Positions 25,215-32,607 of a stretch of DNA of 64,000 nt are shown one piece after another. The stretch's first letter is position 1, and every line of letters begins with the position of its first letter. Source of the DNA: Actinokineospora bangkokensis (GTDB lineage: Bacteria; Actinomycetota; Actinomycetes; Mycobacteriales; Pseudonocardiaceae); NCBI RefSeq assembly GCF_001940455.1, contig NZ_MKQR01000026.1, forward strand, positions 237,318 through 301,317. Direction: 5' to 3'. The position numbers and the translations under genes were made by a program. The notes beneath the pieces are model-generated. The model made no database searches. It was not told where the DNA came from and saw only the letters and a list, made by a program, of their open reading frames with translations.

Positions 25215-26339
25215 GTGAGCGGCTTCTCCCCCCGGCGCCTGGAGCGCTGGCGCACCGGCCTGACCGGGTACGTCGAGCGCGGCTCCGTCCCGGACCTGGT
25301 CGCCCTGGTCGACCGCGACGGCGAGGCGCACGCCGTCGTCGCCGGGTCGGTGGGCCGCGACACCCCGTTCCGCATCTCGTCGATGACCAAGCCGGTGGTC
25401 GCGGCCGCCGCGATGGTCCTGGTCGAGGAGTGCGCGCTGCGCCTGGACGACCCGGTGGACCCGTGGCTGCCGGAACTGGCCGACGTGCCGGTGCTGCGCT
25501 CGCTCACCGGCCCGGTCACCGACACCGTCGCGCTGGCCCGCCCCATCACCGCCCGCGACCTGCTCACCTCCACCCTGGGCACCGGGCAGCTGCTCGCCCC
25601 GCCCGGCACCTACCCCGTGCAGGAGGCGCTGGCCGAGGCGGGCCTGGCCCCCGGGCCGCCGCGGCCCGCGCGGATGCCCGCCCCCGAGGAGTACCTGCGG
25701 CGGGTGGGCGGCGTGCCGCTGCTGGCCCAGCCCGGGCAGTCCTGGTTCTACGACACCTCCTACGACGTGCTGGGCGTGCTCGTCGCCAGGGTCGCGGGGA
25801 CGTCGCTGGGGGAGTTCCTGGCCGACCGGCTGTTCGGGCCGCTGGGGATGACCGCCACCGGCTTCTGGGCGGCCTCCGGGTTGCCGGTGGCGCGGGTGGG
25901 CACCGAGGTCTTCGACGCCCCGGACGGCCAGTGGGCCGCGCCCCCGCCGTTCGAGTCCGGCGCGGGCGGGCTGGTGTCCACCGCGGACGACTACCTGCGG
26001 TTCGGCCGCGCCCTGCTCACCGGGGGCGGCGGCGTGCTGTCCCCGGCGTCGGTGGCGCTCATGTCGGTGCCGCACGTGCGGCCCGAGCAGCAGACCCCCG
26101 GCTTCCTGGACTGGACGAGCACCGGCTGGGGCTTCGGCGTCGCGGTCACCACCGCGCGCACCGACCTCGCCGCCACGCCCGGCCGGTTCGGCTGGGACGG
26201 CGGGCTGGGCACGTCCGCGCGGGTGGACCCCGAGCTGGGCGTGACCACCGTCGTGCTCACCCAGCAGCTGTGGACCTCGCCCGAGGGGCCCGCCCTCGTG
26301 CGGGACGCGGACACCCTCGCCTACCAGGCCCTGGTGTAG
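25215..26339 (+). CDS. Serine hydrolase of the beta-lactamase / class C penicillin-binding family
   Basis: 374 residues, no signal peptide. The nucleophile motif SxxK is in FRISSMTKPVVAAAAMVLVE; the second motif is a YxS variant in WFYDTSYDVLGVLVARVAG instead of YxN; and a (H/W)xGG-type third motif is in GRFGWDGGLGTSARVD. LGDPVDPWLPEL-like LDDPVDPWLPELADVPVL is typical of EstB/LACTB-type hydrolases. It is likely a cytoplasmic esterase or amidase; its substrate cannot be told. GTG at 25215 follows a GC-rich stretch with short repeats. It ends in a small hairpin shared with the convergent pcrA stop. Confidence 0.85.
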   Translation: MSGFSPRRLERWRTGLTGYVERGSVPDLVALVDRDGEAHAVVAGSVGRDTPFRISSMTKPVVAAAAMVLVEECALRLDDPVDPWLPELADVPVLRSLTGPVTDTVALARPITARDLLTSTLGTGQLLAPPGTYPVQEALAEAGLAPGPPRPARMPAPEEYLRRVGGVPLLAQPGQSWFYDTSYDVLGVLVARVAGTSLGEFLADRLFGPLGMTATGFWAASGLPVARVGTEVFDAPDGQWAAPPPFESGAGGLVSTADDYLRFGRALLTGGGGVLSPASVALMSVPHVRPEQQTPGFLDWTSTGWGFGVAVTTARTDLAATPGRFGWDGGLGTSARVDPELGVTTVVLTQQLWTSPEGPALVRDADTLAYQALV

Positions 26340-26352
26340 CCGGGGGCGGCTA
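26335..26352. terminator. Minimal hairpin spanning both stop codons (serine hydrolase / pcrA)
   Basis: GTAGCC-GGGGGC-GGCTAC contains the TAG stops of both convergent genes, which are only 10 bases apart. The stem is just 6 bp, so termination strength is uncertain. Confidence 0.4.
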
Positions 26353-28704
26353 CAGCTTCACCAGCGGCACCGAGCCGATCAGCATCAGGCGGATGGTGCC
26401 CGCCGTGCCGAAGTCGATCGTGGCGGTGGCCCGCGGGCCCTGCCCGTCGGTGGCCACGACCGTGCCGAGGCCGTACTTGTCGTGGTTGACCCGGTCGCCC
26501 ACGTCGAGCGACAGCGCCGGGGTGCTCTGCCAGCCCGCCGTCGCCTGCGAGCGGGTGCCGCGGCTGCCGAAGGCGCTGCGCCCGCCGGAGCCGAACGTCG
26601 TCGCCCGCACCGGGCTCGACCGCTCCGGGCCCAGCCGCCGCCAGTCGAGCAGGTCGGCGGGGATCTCGTCGAAGAACCGCGACGCCGGGTTGGTCATCGG
26701 CTGGCCCCAGGCCGAGCGGACGATGGCCCTGGTCAGGTACAGCCGCTGGCGGGCGCGGGTGATGCCCACGTAGGCCAACCTGCGCTCCTCGGCCAGCTCC
26801 ACCGGGTCGCTCAGCGCGCGCATGTGCGGGAAGACCCCGTCCTCCCAGCCGGTGCTGAACACCACCGGGTACTCCAGGCCCTTCGCGGTGTGCAGGGTCA
26901 TCAGCGTGACCACCCCGCCGTCGTCGGCGTCGGGCACCTGGTCGGCGTCGGCCACCAGCGACACCCGCTCCAGGAACGCCGCCAGCGACCCCGCCTCCGG
27001 CCCGCCGACGTCCACCGCGTCGCCCACGACCTCCTCGACGCCCTCGGGCACCTCGGCGAACTCGCGGGCGACGGTGACCAGCTCGTCGAGGTTCTCCAGC
27101 CGGGTGGCGTCCTGCGGGTCGTCGGAGGCCTCCAGCTCGCCGCGGTAGCCGGTCTGCTCCAGCACCGCGGTGAGCACCTCCGCGACGTCCTGGCCGTCGT
27201 CGGCGAACCGGCGCAGGCCGTCGACCAGCTCGACGAACCCGCCGATGGCCCGCTGCGAGCGCGGGTTGAGCAGCGCGACCCGGCCGTCGGCGGCGTCGCG
27301 CAGGGCCGCGGCGAAGGAGATCCGCTCGCGCTCGGCGTGGGTGGCCACGCAGGCCTCGGCCCGGTCCCCGATGCCGCGCTTGGGCACGTTGAGGATGCGG
27401 CGCAGGCTGACGGTGTCCTCGGGGTTGGCCAGCACCCGCAGGTAGGCCACCGCGTCGCGGATCTCCCGGCGCTCGTAGAACCGCACGCCGCCGACGACCT
27501 TGTAGGGCAGGCCGAGCCGGATGAAGATCTCCTCGAACACCCGCGACTGGTTGTTGGTGCGGTAGAACACCGCCACGTCGGAGTTGTTCACCTCGCCCGC
27601 GTCGACCAGCCGGTCGATCTCGGTGGCGACGAAGTTCGCCTCGTCGTGCTCGTTGTCCCCGACGTAGGCCACGATCTTCTCGCCGTCGCCCAGCGCGGTC
27701 CACAGCCGCTTGTCGCGGCGGTCGGGGTTGCGCGAGATGACGGCGTTGGCCGCGGTGAGGATGTTCTGGGTGGAGCGGTAGTTCTGCTCCAGCAGCACGG
27801 TGGTGGCGTCGGGGTAGTCCCGCTCGAACTCCACGATGTTGCGGATGGTGGCGCCGCGGAAGGCGTAGATGGACTGGTCGGCGTCGCCCACCACGCACAG
27901 CTCGGCCGGGGGCACCCCGGCCTCCCCGGTGCCGACCAGCTCGCGCACCAGGGTGTACTGGGCGTGGTTGGTGTCCTGGTACTCGTCGACGAGCACGTGC
28001 CGGAACCGGCGGCGGTAGTGCTCGGCCACGTCCGGGAAGCCCTGCAGCAGCTCCACCGTGCGCATGATGAGGTCGTCGAAGTCCATCGCGTTGGCCTCGC
28101 GCAGCCTGCGCTGGTACTCGGTGTAGACCTCCGCGACCCGCCGCTCCAGGTCGTTGGTGGCCGCCGCGGCGGCCGACTCCGGGTCGACGAGCTCGTTCTT
28201 GAGGTTGGAGATGTGCACCGCCAGCGACCGCGCCGCGTACCGCTTGGGGTCGAGGTCGAGGTCGCGGCCGACGAGGGTGATCAACCGCTTGGAGTCGTCG
28301 GCGTCGTAGATGGAGAAGCTCGACGTCATGCCCAGCGACTTGGCCTCGCGGCGCAGCACCCGCACGCACATGGAGTGGAAGGTCGACACCCACATGGCGT
28401 TGGCGCGGCGGCCCACCAGCTCGCCGACGCGCTCCTTCATCTCGGCGGCGGCCTTGTTGGTGAAGGTGATGGCCAGCACCTGCCCGGGGTGCACGTGCCG
28501 GGCGCCGAGCAGGTAGGCGATGCGGCGGGTGAGCACCCTGGTCTTGCCCGAGCCCGCGCCCGCGACGACCAGCAGCGGGCTGCCGGTGTGCTCCACGGCC
28601 CGGCGCTGCTGGTCGTTGAGGCCGTCGAGCAGCGCGGCGGGCCCCGTGGCCGGGCGCGCGGGGGTGCCGGTGGGGTCGGCGGGGAGGTCGAAGAGAGCTT
28701 CCAT
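26350..28704 (-). CDS. pcrA: ATP-dependent 3'-5' DNA helicase PcrA/UvrD1
   Basis: 784 residues, a full-length SF1A helicase. Motifs in order: Q motif LNDQQRRAVEH; Walker A VVAGAGSGKTRVLTRRIAYL; TFTNKAAAEMKERV (Ia); HVLVDEYQDTNHAQY (II, DEYQD); VVGDADQSIYAFRGA (III); LEQNYRSTQNIL (IV); VTLMTLHTAKGLEYPVVF (V); AYVGITRARQRLYL (VI). A C-terminal Tudor-like segment (VGDRVNHDKYGLGTVVATDG) binds RNA polymerase in UvrD/PcrA proteins. It acts in nucleotide excision repair and replication-transcription conflict. ATG at 28704 is preferred. It is divergent from chorismate mutase, as in mycobacteria. Confidence 0.96.
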   Translation of the reverse strand: MEALFDLPADPTGTPARPATGPAALLDGLNDQQRRAVEHTGSPLLVVAGAGSGKTRVLTRRIAYLLGARHVHPGQVLAITFTNKAAAEMKERVGELVGRRANAMWVSTFHSMCVRVLRREAKSLGMTSSFSIYDADDSKRLITLVGRDLDLDPKRYAARSLAVHISNLKNELVDPESAAAAATNDLERRVAEVYTEYQRRLREANAMDFDDLIMRTVELLQGFPDVAEHYRRRFRHVLVDEYQDTNHAQYTLVRELVGTGEAGVPPAELCVVGDADQSIYAFRGATIRNIVEFERDYPDATTVLLEQNYRSTQNILTAANAVISRNPDRRDKRLWTALGDGEKIVAYVGDNEHDEANFVATEIDRLVDAGEVNNSDVAVFYRTNNQSRVFEEIFIRLGLPYKVVGGVRFYERREIRDAVAYLRVLANPEDTVSLRRILNVPKRGIGDRAEACVATHAERERISFAAALRDAADGRVALLNPRSQRAIGGFVELVDGLRRFADDGQDVAEVLTAVLEQTGYRGELEASDDPQDATRLENLDELVTVAREFAEVPEGVEEVVGDAVDVGGPEAGSLAAFLERVSLVADADQVPDADDGGVVTLMTLHTAKGLEYPVVFSTGWEDGVFPHMRALSDPVELAEERRLAYVGITRARQRLYLTRAIVRSAWGQPMTNPASRFFDEIPADLLDWRRLGPERSSPVRATTFGSGGRSAFGSRGTRSQATAGWQSTPALSLDVGDRVNHDKYGLGTVVATDGQGPRATATIDFGTAGTIRLMLIGSVPLVKL

Positions 28705-28812
28705 CGTGCCGATCACGGTACCCGCCGGGGACGACAGCGGCGGCGCCCCGGGTGTTCCACGGCGTGGGAACGGCGGTCGACCGGACGGGTGCACCTGTGC
28801 CACCATGGCGGT

Positions 28813-28872
28813 GTGCTGACCACCCACGCGTTTTTCTACGGGAACCGGACTCCGGCTCCCGCGGTGGCCTAG
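28813..28872 (+). CDS. Aromatic leader peptide (19 residues) of the chorismate mutase attenuator
   Basis: GTG at 28813 opens a 19-codon frame, MLTTHAFFYGNRTPAPAVA, ending in TAG at 28870. Codons 7-9 are TTT TTC TAC (Phe-Phe-Tyr), in a genome where TTT is rare, and the frame sits directly upstream of mutually exclusive hairpins and a chorismate mutase gene. This is the design of ribosome-mediated attenuation (pheL-like): stalling at aromatic codons when charged tRNA is short. There is no clear ribosome binding site, so it may be leaderless. Confidence 0.75.
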   Translation: MLTTHAFFYGNRTPAPAVA

Positions 28873-28922
28873 GCGCACCAGACCGCAGCGAAGCCCCGGA
28901 GTCCGATCGGACCCGGGGCTTC
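28846..28922 (+). promoter_or_regulatory. Transcription attenuator of chorismate mutase (alternative hairpins)
   Basis: Terminator: GAAGCCCCGG (28890-28899) pairs with CCGGGGCTTC (28913-28922), with a nested GTCCG/CGGAC stem and one bulged A. Anti-terminator: CGGACTCCGG (28846-28855), inside the leader peptide frame, is perfectly complementary to CCGGAGTCCG (28896-28905), which includes the 5' arm of the terminator. A ribosome stalled at the FFY codons (28831-28839) would leave 28846-28855 free to pair; a moving ribosome would cover it and allow termination. No U tract follows, as is common in high-GC genomes. Confidence 0.75.
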
Positions 28923-28969
28923 GGCACTCCCGGGGCCGGGACGCCGCAGACCAGACGAGGAACGGACCG

Positions 28970-29314
28970 ATGAGCCCCATGACCGACAGCACCCCCGCGA
29001 CCGGCGCCGCGAACCAGGACGGGCGGCCCGCGGCGCTGCCCGACTCCGCCAGCCGGGTCGAACTGCCGCAGCCGGAGGAGATCGCCGCCCTGCGGGTGGA
29101 GATCGACGAGCTGGACCGGGAGATCCTGCGCCTGGTGAAGCGGCGCGCGGAGGTGTCCAGGACGATCGGCGCCGCGCGGATGGCCGCGGGCGGGCCGCGG
29201 ATCGTGGTCAACCGCGAGATGGACGTGCTGGCCCGCTACCGCGAGCTGGGCCCGGCCGGGCGCACCCTGGCCATGGCGCTGCTGGACCTGGGCCGGGGCA
29301 AGCTCGGCCGCTGA
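28970..29314 (+). CDS. Chorismate mutase (AroQ type)
   Basis: 114 residues. The helical AroQ core is clear: EEIAALRVEIDELDREILRL, VKRRAEVSRTIGAARMAAGG and the shorter C-terminal helix. It converts chorismate to prephenate, the first step to Phe and Tyr. Residues R (first helix LRVEID), K/R (LVKRRAE) and R (GAARMAAG) fit the active-site Arg/Lys positions. The C-terminal end (ALLDLGRGKLGR) resembles the activation tail of mycobacterial Rv0948c, which is stimulated by DAHP synthase; that interaction is inference. ATG at 28970 (ACGAGGAA upstream) or 28979. It is controlled by the attenuator described upstream and is divergent from pcrA. Confidence 0.93.
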   Translation: MSPMTDSTPATGAANQDGRPAALPDSASRVELPQPEEIAALRVEIDELDREILRLVKRRAEVSRTIGAARMAAGGPRIVVNREMDVLARYRELGPAGRTLAMALLDLGRGKLGR

Positions 29315-29442
29315 GGCCGGACCGGCGCGGGTGGGCGGTGGCGCGAGCGCGACCACCCCCGGTGCGGGGCACCGGCGCGCCGGGGTCGGGACCGGGGTAT
29401 TTCCCCCATGGCAGGGATCGGCCGTTCGGGCAGACTGGGGCC

Positions 29443-29748
29443 ATGGGTCTCATCGCGCTGATCGTGGTCATCGTCGCCGTCGTGGCAGTCCTGGGCAACC
29501 TCGGCTACCTCTCGCTGCTCAAGTCCGCCGCCGCCAAGCGGGGCATGAGCGGCTCCGCCGTCGCCCAGTACGTCAACGGCAAGATGCCGCAGGCGTGGCT
29601 CACCACCGCGGGCGCGGCGGTGGCGGCGCTGCTGTCGCTCGGCGGCACCTTCCCGGACGTGCTGGCCGTGATCCTCGGCGGCGCGTCCGCGGCGGTCGCC
29701 GGGTCGTCGCTGAACAAGACCATGGAGCGGTACCGCAGCCAGTCCTGA
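29443..29748 (+). CDS. Small membrane protein, unknown function
   Basis: 101 residues from ATG at 29443 (MGLIALIVVIVAVVAVLGNL). One long N-terminal hydrophobic helix, a polar connector (KSAAAKRGMSGSAVAQYVNG) and two further hydrophobic segments (TTAGAAVAALLSLGGTFP, VLAVILGGASAAVAGSSL) before a basic end. I do not recognise a family. The frame is open further upstream to 29338, but that part encodes Arg/Pro-rich residues without codon bias and lacks a ribosome binding site. It is followed by an inverted repeat. Confidence 0.7.
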   Translation: MGLIALIVVIVAVVAVLGNLGYLSLLKSAAAKRGMSGSAVAQYVNGKMPQAWLTTAGAAVAALLSLGGTFPDVLAVILGGASAAVAGSSLNKTMERYRSQS

Positions 29749-29802
29749 GCCACTCGTGCGGGGAGTTCTCCACCACGCCGCGTGAGGTTCTGACCTGGCG
29801 AT

Positions 29803-29838
29803 TCACACCATCGAGCGGTGTGCGGGACGATGGTGTGA
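29803..29838. repeat. Perfect 11-bp inverted repeat before the acidic membrane protein gene
   Basis: TCACACCATCG (29803-29813) and CGATGGTGTGA (29828-29838) are perfect complements with a 14-base spacer that contains another GGTGTG. It lies 55 bp after one stop codon and 65 bp before the next start. It may be a terminator stem or an operator. Confidence 0.5.
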
Positions 29839-29902
29839 GAAGTGCTGCGCCCGCCGCACCGCCGCATACGCTGTCCGGACACCGAACGAGGAGTCCCAGC
29901 GG

Positions 29903-31183
29903 ATGGCGAGACCGGGTGAGAGCGGGCGGCACCGGCTGACCGGCCCCGAGCCGGACGACAGCCCCAGGTGGCCCGAGCACGACGAGGCCGACGAGGTCCC
30001 CGCGCCCCGCTGGGCGCCGGGGGTCGGCGCGGAACGGACGGTCCCCCGGCTGCGCCCCGCGCCCGCCCCGCGCCCCGCCGAGTCGACCGCGGTGCTGGAG
30101 CCGGTGGTCCTCGGCCCCCCGGGCCCCACGTGGTCCGGAGGCACCCGGTACGCGCGGGCGGTCGACGTGCGGGACCCCCGCGGCGACGGTGACGACTACG
30201 ACGACCCCGACGGCTACGACGACGGCTTCGGTGCCGTCGGTGCCGTCGCTGGGGCCAGCGGGTTCGACGAGTTCGAGGGCGAGTTCCAGGACGAGCCCGA
30301 GGAGTGGTTCGACGACGACAGCGACGCGGACGACGCGGACGACACGGACGGCGCGGAGGACGAGGACGACGAGGACACCGTCATCCTGCCGCTGCCCCTG
30401 CTGCTCGTCCCCCAGGTCCCGGCGCTGGTCGAGAGCCCGGCGACCGGCCTGGCGAAGTTCGACCTCGGCACCATCCCCGCCTCGGTGACCCCGCCGCGCA
30501 GCTGGCGCCGGGCGGCCTGGTTCGCCGTGGGCGCCGCCGTGCTGGTGGTGGTCGGGCTGTCGGTGGCGGCGGTGGCGCTCATGGGCACCCCCCGCGACCC
30601 GCTGCGCGTCGACGCCCTCCCCGCGCTGCCGAGCGGGGAGCCGCAGCTGCCGACCACCTGGCAGGACCACCCGGCGGTGAGCACGTCGAGCACCAGCAGC
30701 GCGCCCAGCTCCGCGCCGAGCGCGACCAGCACCACGGCCGCGCCCCCCGCGCAGGCGTCCGAGGTCCCCTCCGCCCCCGCCCAGGCCCCCACCGCGGGCG
30801 GCCCCAGCAGCGCGCCGACCCCGTCCTCCGCCCCGCCGCGCACCACCGTGAGCACCCCGGTGCTGCTCGCCGCCCCGGCCGACCCGCAGGCCCTCGGCGA
30901 CCGCACCGAGCAGTACTTCCACAGCGTCGTCGCCGACCCCGCCGCGGCCTACGAGCTGACCACCGGGTCGATGCGCCAGGCCGGGCAGGGCGCCATCGAG
31001 CAGCGCTACGCCGACGTGCGCCGCGTGGAGGTGACGGCCATCACGATCGACCCGTCGAGGGCAACCACCCGGGCCGCCCTGCGGGTCGTGGGCACCGACG
31101 GCAGCGTCCAGGACCTCGACCGCGAGCTGGTGTTCACCTCCGGGGACGACCCGATGATCACCTCCGAACGGCCGGTGTCCTGA
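29903..31183 (+). CDS. Single-pass membrane protein with acidic cytoplasmic region and extracytoplasmic NTF2-like module
   Basis: 426 residues; ATG with GAGGAG about 12 bases upstream. Residues 1-195 are cytoplasmic, with a highly acidic segment (EDEDDEDTVILPLPLLLVPQ and Asp-rich repeats). One membrane helix (AAWFAVGAAVLVVVGLSVAA, about 207-230) is followed by a Ser/Thr/Pro-rich linker and a C-terminal domain (DRTEQYFHSVVADPAAAYEL ... RYADVRRVEVTAITIDPSRA) of the DUF4878/NTF2-like kind. The same C-terminal pattern recurs in the genes at 31481 and 33959. It may be a partner or substrate of the kinases downstream; that is inference. A classical terminator follows. Confidence 0.75.
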   Translation: MARPGESGRHRLTGPEPDDSPRWPEHDEADEVPAPRWAPGVGAERTVPRLRPAPAPRPAESTAVLEPVVLGPPGPTWSGGTRYARAVDVRDPRGDGDDYDDPDGYDDGFGAVGAVAGASGFDEFEGEFQDEPEEWFDDDSDADDADDTDGAEDEDDEDTVILPLPLLLVPQVPALVESPATGLAKFDLGTIPASVTPPRSWRRAAWFAVGAAVLVVVGLSVAAVALMGTPRDPLRVDALPALPSGEPQLPTTWQDHPAVSTSSTSSAPSSAPSATSTTAAPPAQASEVPSAPAQAPTAGGPSSAPTPSSAPPRTTVSTPVLLAAPADPQALGDRTEQYFHSVVADPAAAYELTTGSMRQAGQGAIEQRYADVRRVEVTAITIDPSRATTRAALRVVGTDGSVQDLDRELVFTSGDDPMITSERPVS

Positions 31184-31240
31184 CGGCCATCAGGCGTACC
31201 CGGTGCGCCGAAGGGCGGGGCGGCGCGGCAATCGGCCACT

Positions 31241-31264
31241 ACCAACCGTCACGGTTGGTCTTTT
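31241..31264 (+). terminator. Intrinsic terminator with U tract
   Basis: ACCAACCG-TCA-CGGTTGGT followed by CTTTT, 58 bp after the stop of the acidic membrane protein. It is one of few classical terminators here and separates this gene from the next. Confidence 0.85.
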
Positions 31265-31480
31265 GGAGTGAATCTGGTCGCCACCTCTGTCCTCACCCGG
31301 GCGAGTAGCCGAGAAAGACTGGTGCGGGGCCCGGCCCTGCGCGGACGGGGTTCACCCGATCGCGCAGCTTGCAGTCGGCACCGTGCAGCCCGGGAGCCGT
31401 GCGCGCCCGGGCACCGCGGGCGCCGCACCGCCCGCCGAGCACCACCCTGACCAGCACGCCGCAGCGGAGGAAGGCGCCCC

Positions 31481-32356
31481 GTGGACCGTCCGAACACCGG
31501 CACGCCCGGCAAGCGCCGCCCGCGCACGGGCGCGGTCCGGGTCGGTGAGCTGATCGGCGGCCGCTGGCCCGCGCCCCGGCGGCCCGCGGACCCCGCCCTC
31601 CCCGCGCTGCCCCGGCCGCGGGTGGACGACCGCGCGACGGTGCAGTTCGAGCGCATCACGGACGAGCCCATGGCACGCGAGACGACGACCGACGACCCGG
31701 CCGCCACCGCCCCGCGGGCGGACGAGCGGCCCACCCCCGCCTCGCGCACCTCGGCGCTGGCGCAGCTGGCCGGGCTCGGCCTGGCCGCCGCCGCGCTGTG
31801 CGGGGCCGTGGCGACCTCCGCGGTGGTCAGCAGCCAGCGCGCGGCCGCGCCCACCGAGGCGCCGCCCAGCCTGCAGATCACCGGTGAGCGGGCGCTGCTG
31901 CCCGACCTGCTCGTCGCCGCCTACGGCGACAGCGGCCGCCGCGGCGACCTGCTGCCCGCCGCGACCACGACCCCCGCCGCGCAGGCCCGCACCCCGCGCG
32001 TGAGCAGCGCCGACCCGGTCCGCGCCGGCGCCACCGCGCGGCCGGTGCTGGCGCCGCGGGAGCTGGTGCGGGAGTACTACCGGCTGGTGCGCACCGACCC
32101 GGTCGGCGCCTACGACCTGCTCGCCCCCGACCTGCGCGGCGCCGACCGGGCGGCGTTCGCCGACGCCTGCGCCGAGCGCGACCTGCGGCTGGAGTCGGTG
32201 CAGGAGCACGGCGCGGGCGGCGACCAGGTGGTCGCGGTGGTGCGGCTGACCCTGGACGACGGCTCGCCGCTGCTGGTCCGCCAGCTGCTCACCGTCGGCG
32301 GCGAGGTCCCCCAGCTGATCACCCGGGCCGAGGTGCTCGGCGCGCAGGCGCAGTAG
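31481..32356 (+). CDS. Single-pass membrane protein with extracytoplasmic NTF2-like module
   Basis: 291 residues; GTG at 31481. A basic/Pro-rich cytoplasmic part of about 90 residues (MDRPNTGTPGKRRPRTGAVR) leads to one membrane helix (LAQLAGLGLAAAALCGAVAT), a linker, and a C-terminal domain (PRELVREYYRLVRTDPVGAY, DLLAPDLRGADRAAFADAC, VVRLTLDDGSPLLVRQLLTV). The sequence VREYYRLVRTDPVGAYDLL parallels VRAYYGNLPGNPQAAWQLL at the end of the second kinase. It is preceded by a terminator and so has its own promoter. Possible role as a co-sensor with the kinases; not proven. Confidence 0.75.
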   Translation: MDRPNTGTPGKRRPRTGAVRVGELIGGRWPAPRRPADPALPALPRPRVDDRATVQFERITDEPMARETTTDDPAATAPRADERPTPASRTSALAQLAGLGLAAAALCGAVATSAVVSSQRAAAPTEAPPSLQITGERALLPDLLVAAYGDSGRRGDLLPAATTTPAAQARTPRVSSADPVRAGATARPVLAPRELVREYYRLVRTDPVGAYDLLAPDLRGADRAAFADACAERDLRLESVQEHGAGGDQVVAVVRLTLDDGSPLLVRQLLTVGGEVPQLITRAEVLGAQAQ

Positions 32357-32607
32357 GGTCGACGCCCCGCGCCGTGGCCGGGGGTGCCGCGGGACTGTGA
32401 CACCATGTTGCCGCGGCTCCACGCCGGCCGCGGCGCAGGCGGGCCGCAAGCCGGTGCTGCGGCCGTGCGCGGTGCGTGAGGGCCTAGCCTGGAGCGGTCG
32501 GACCCCGGCCCTCGTGCGCGCCGGGCTGACCCGGGGCAGGCAGGCACCGGGTGCCAGCAGACACAGCGCCCGCGAGACCACCGCGGGCAAGGGAGGTTCC
32601 GGTCGGC

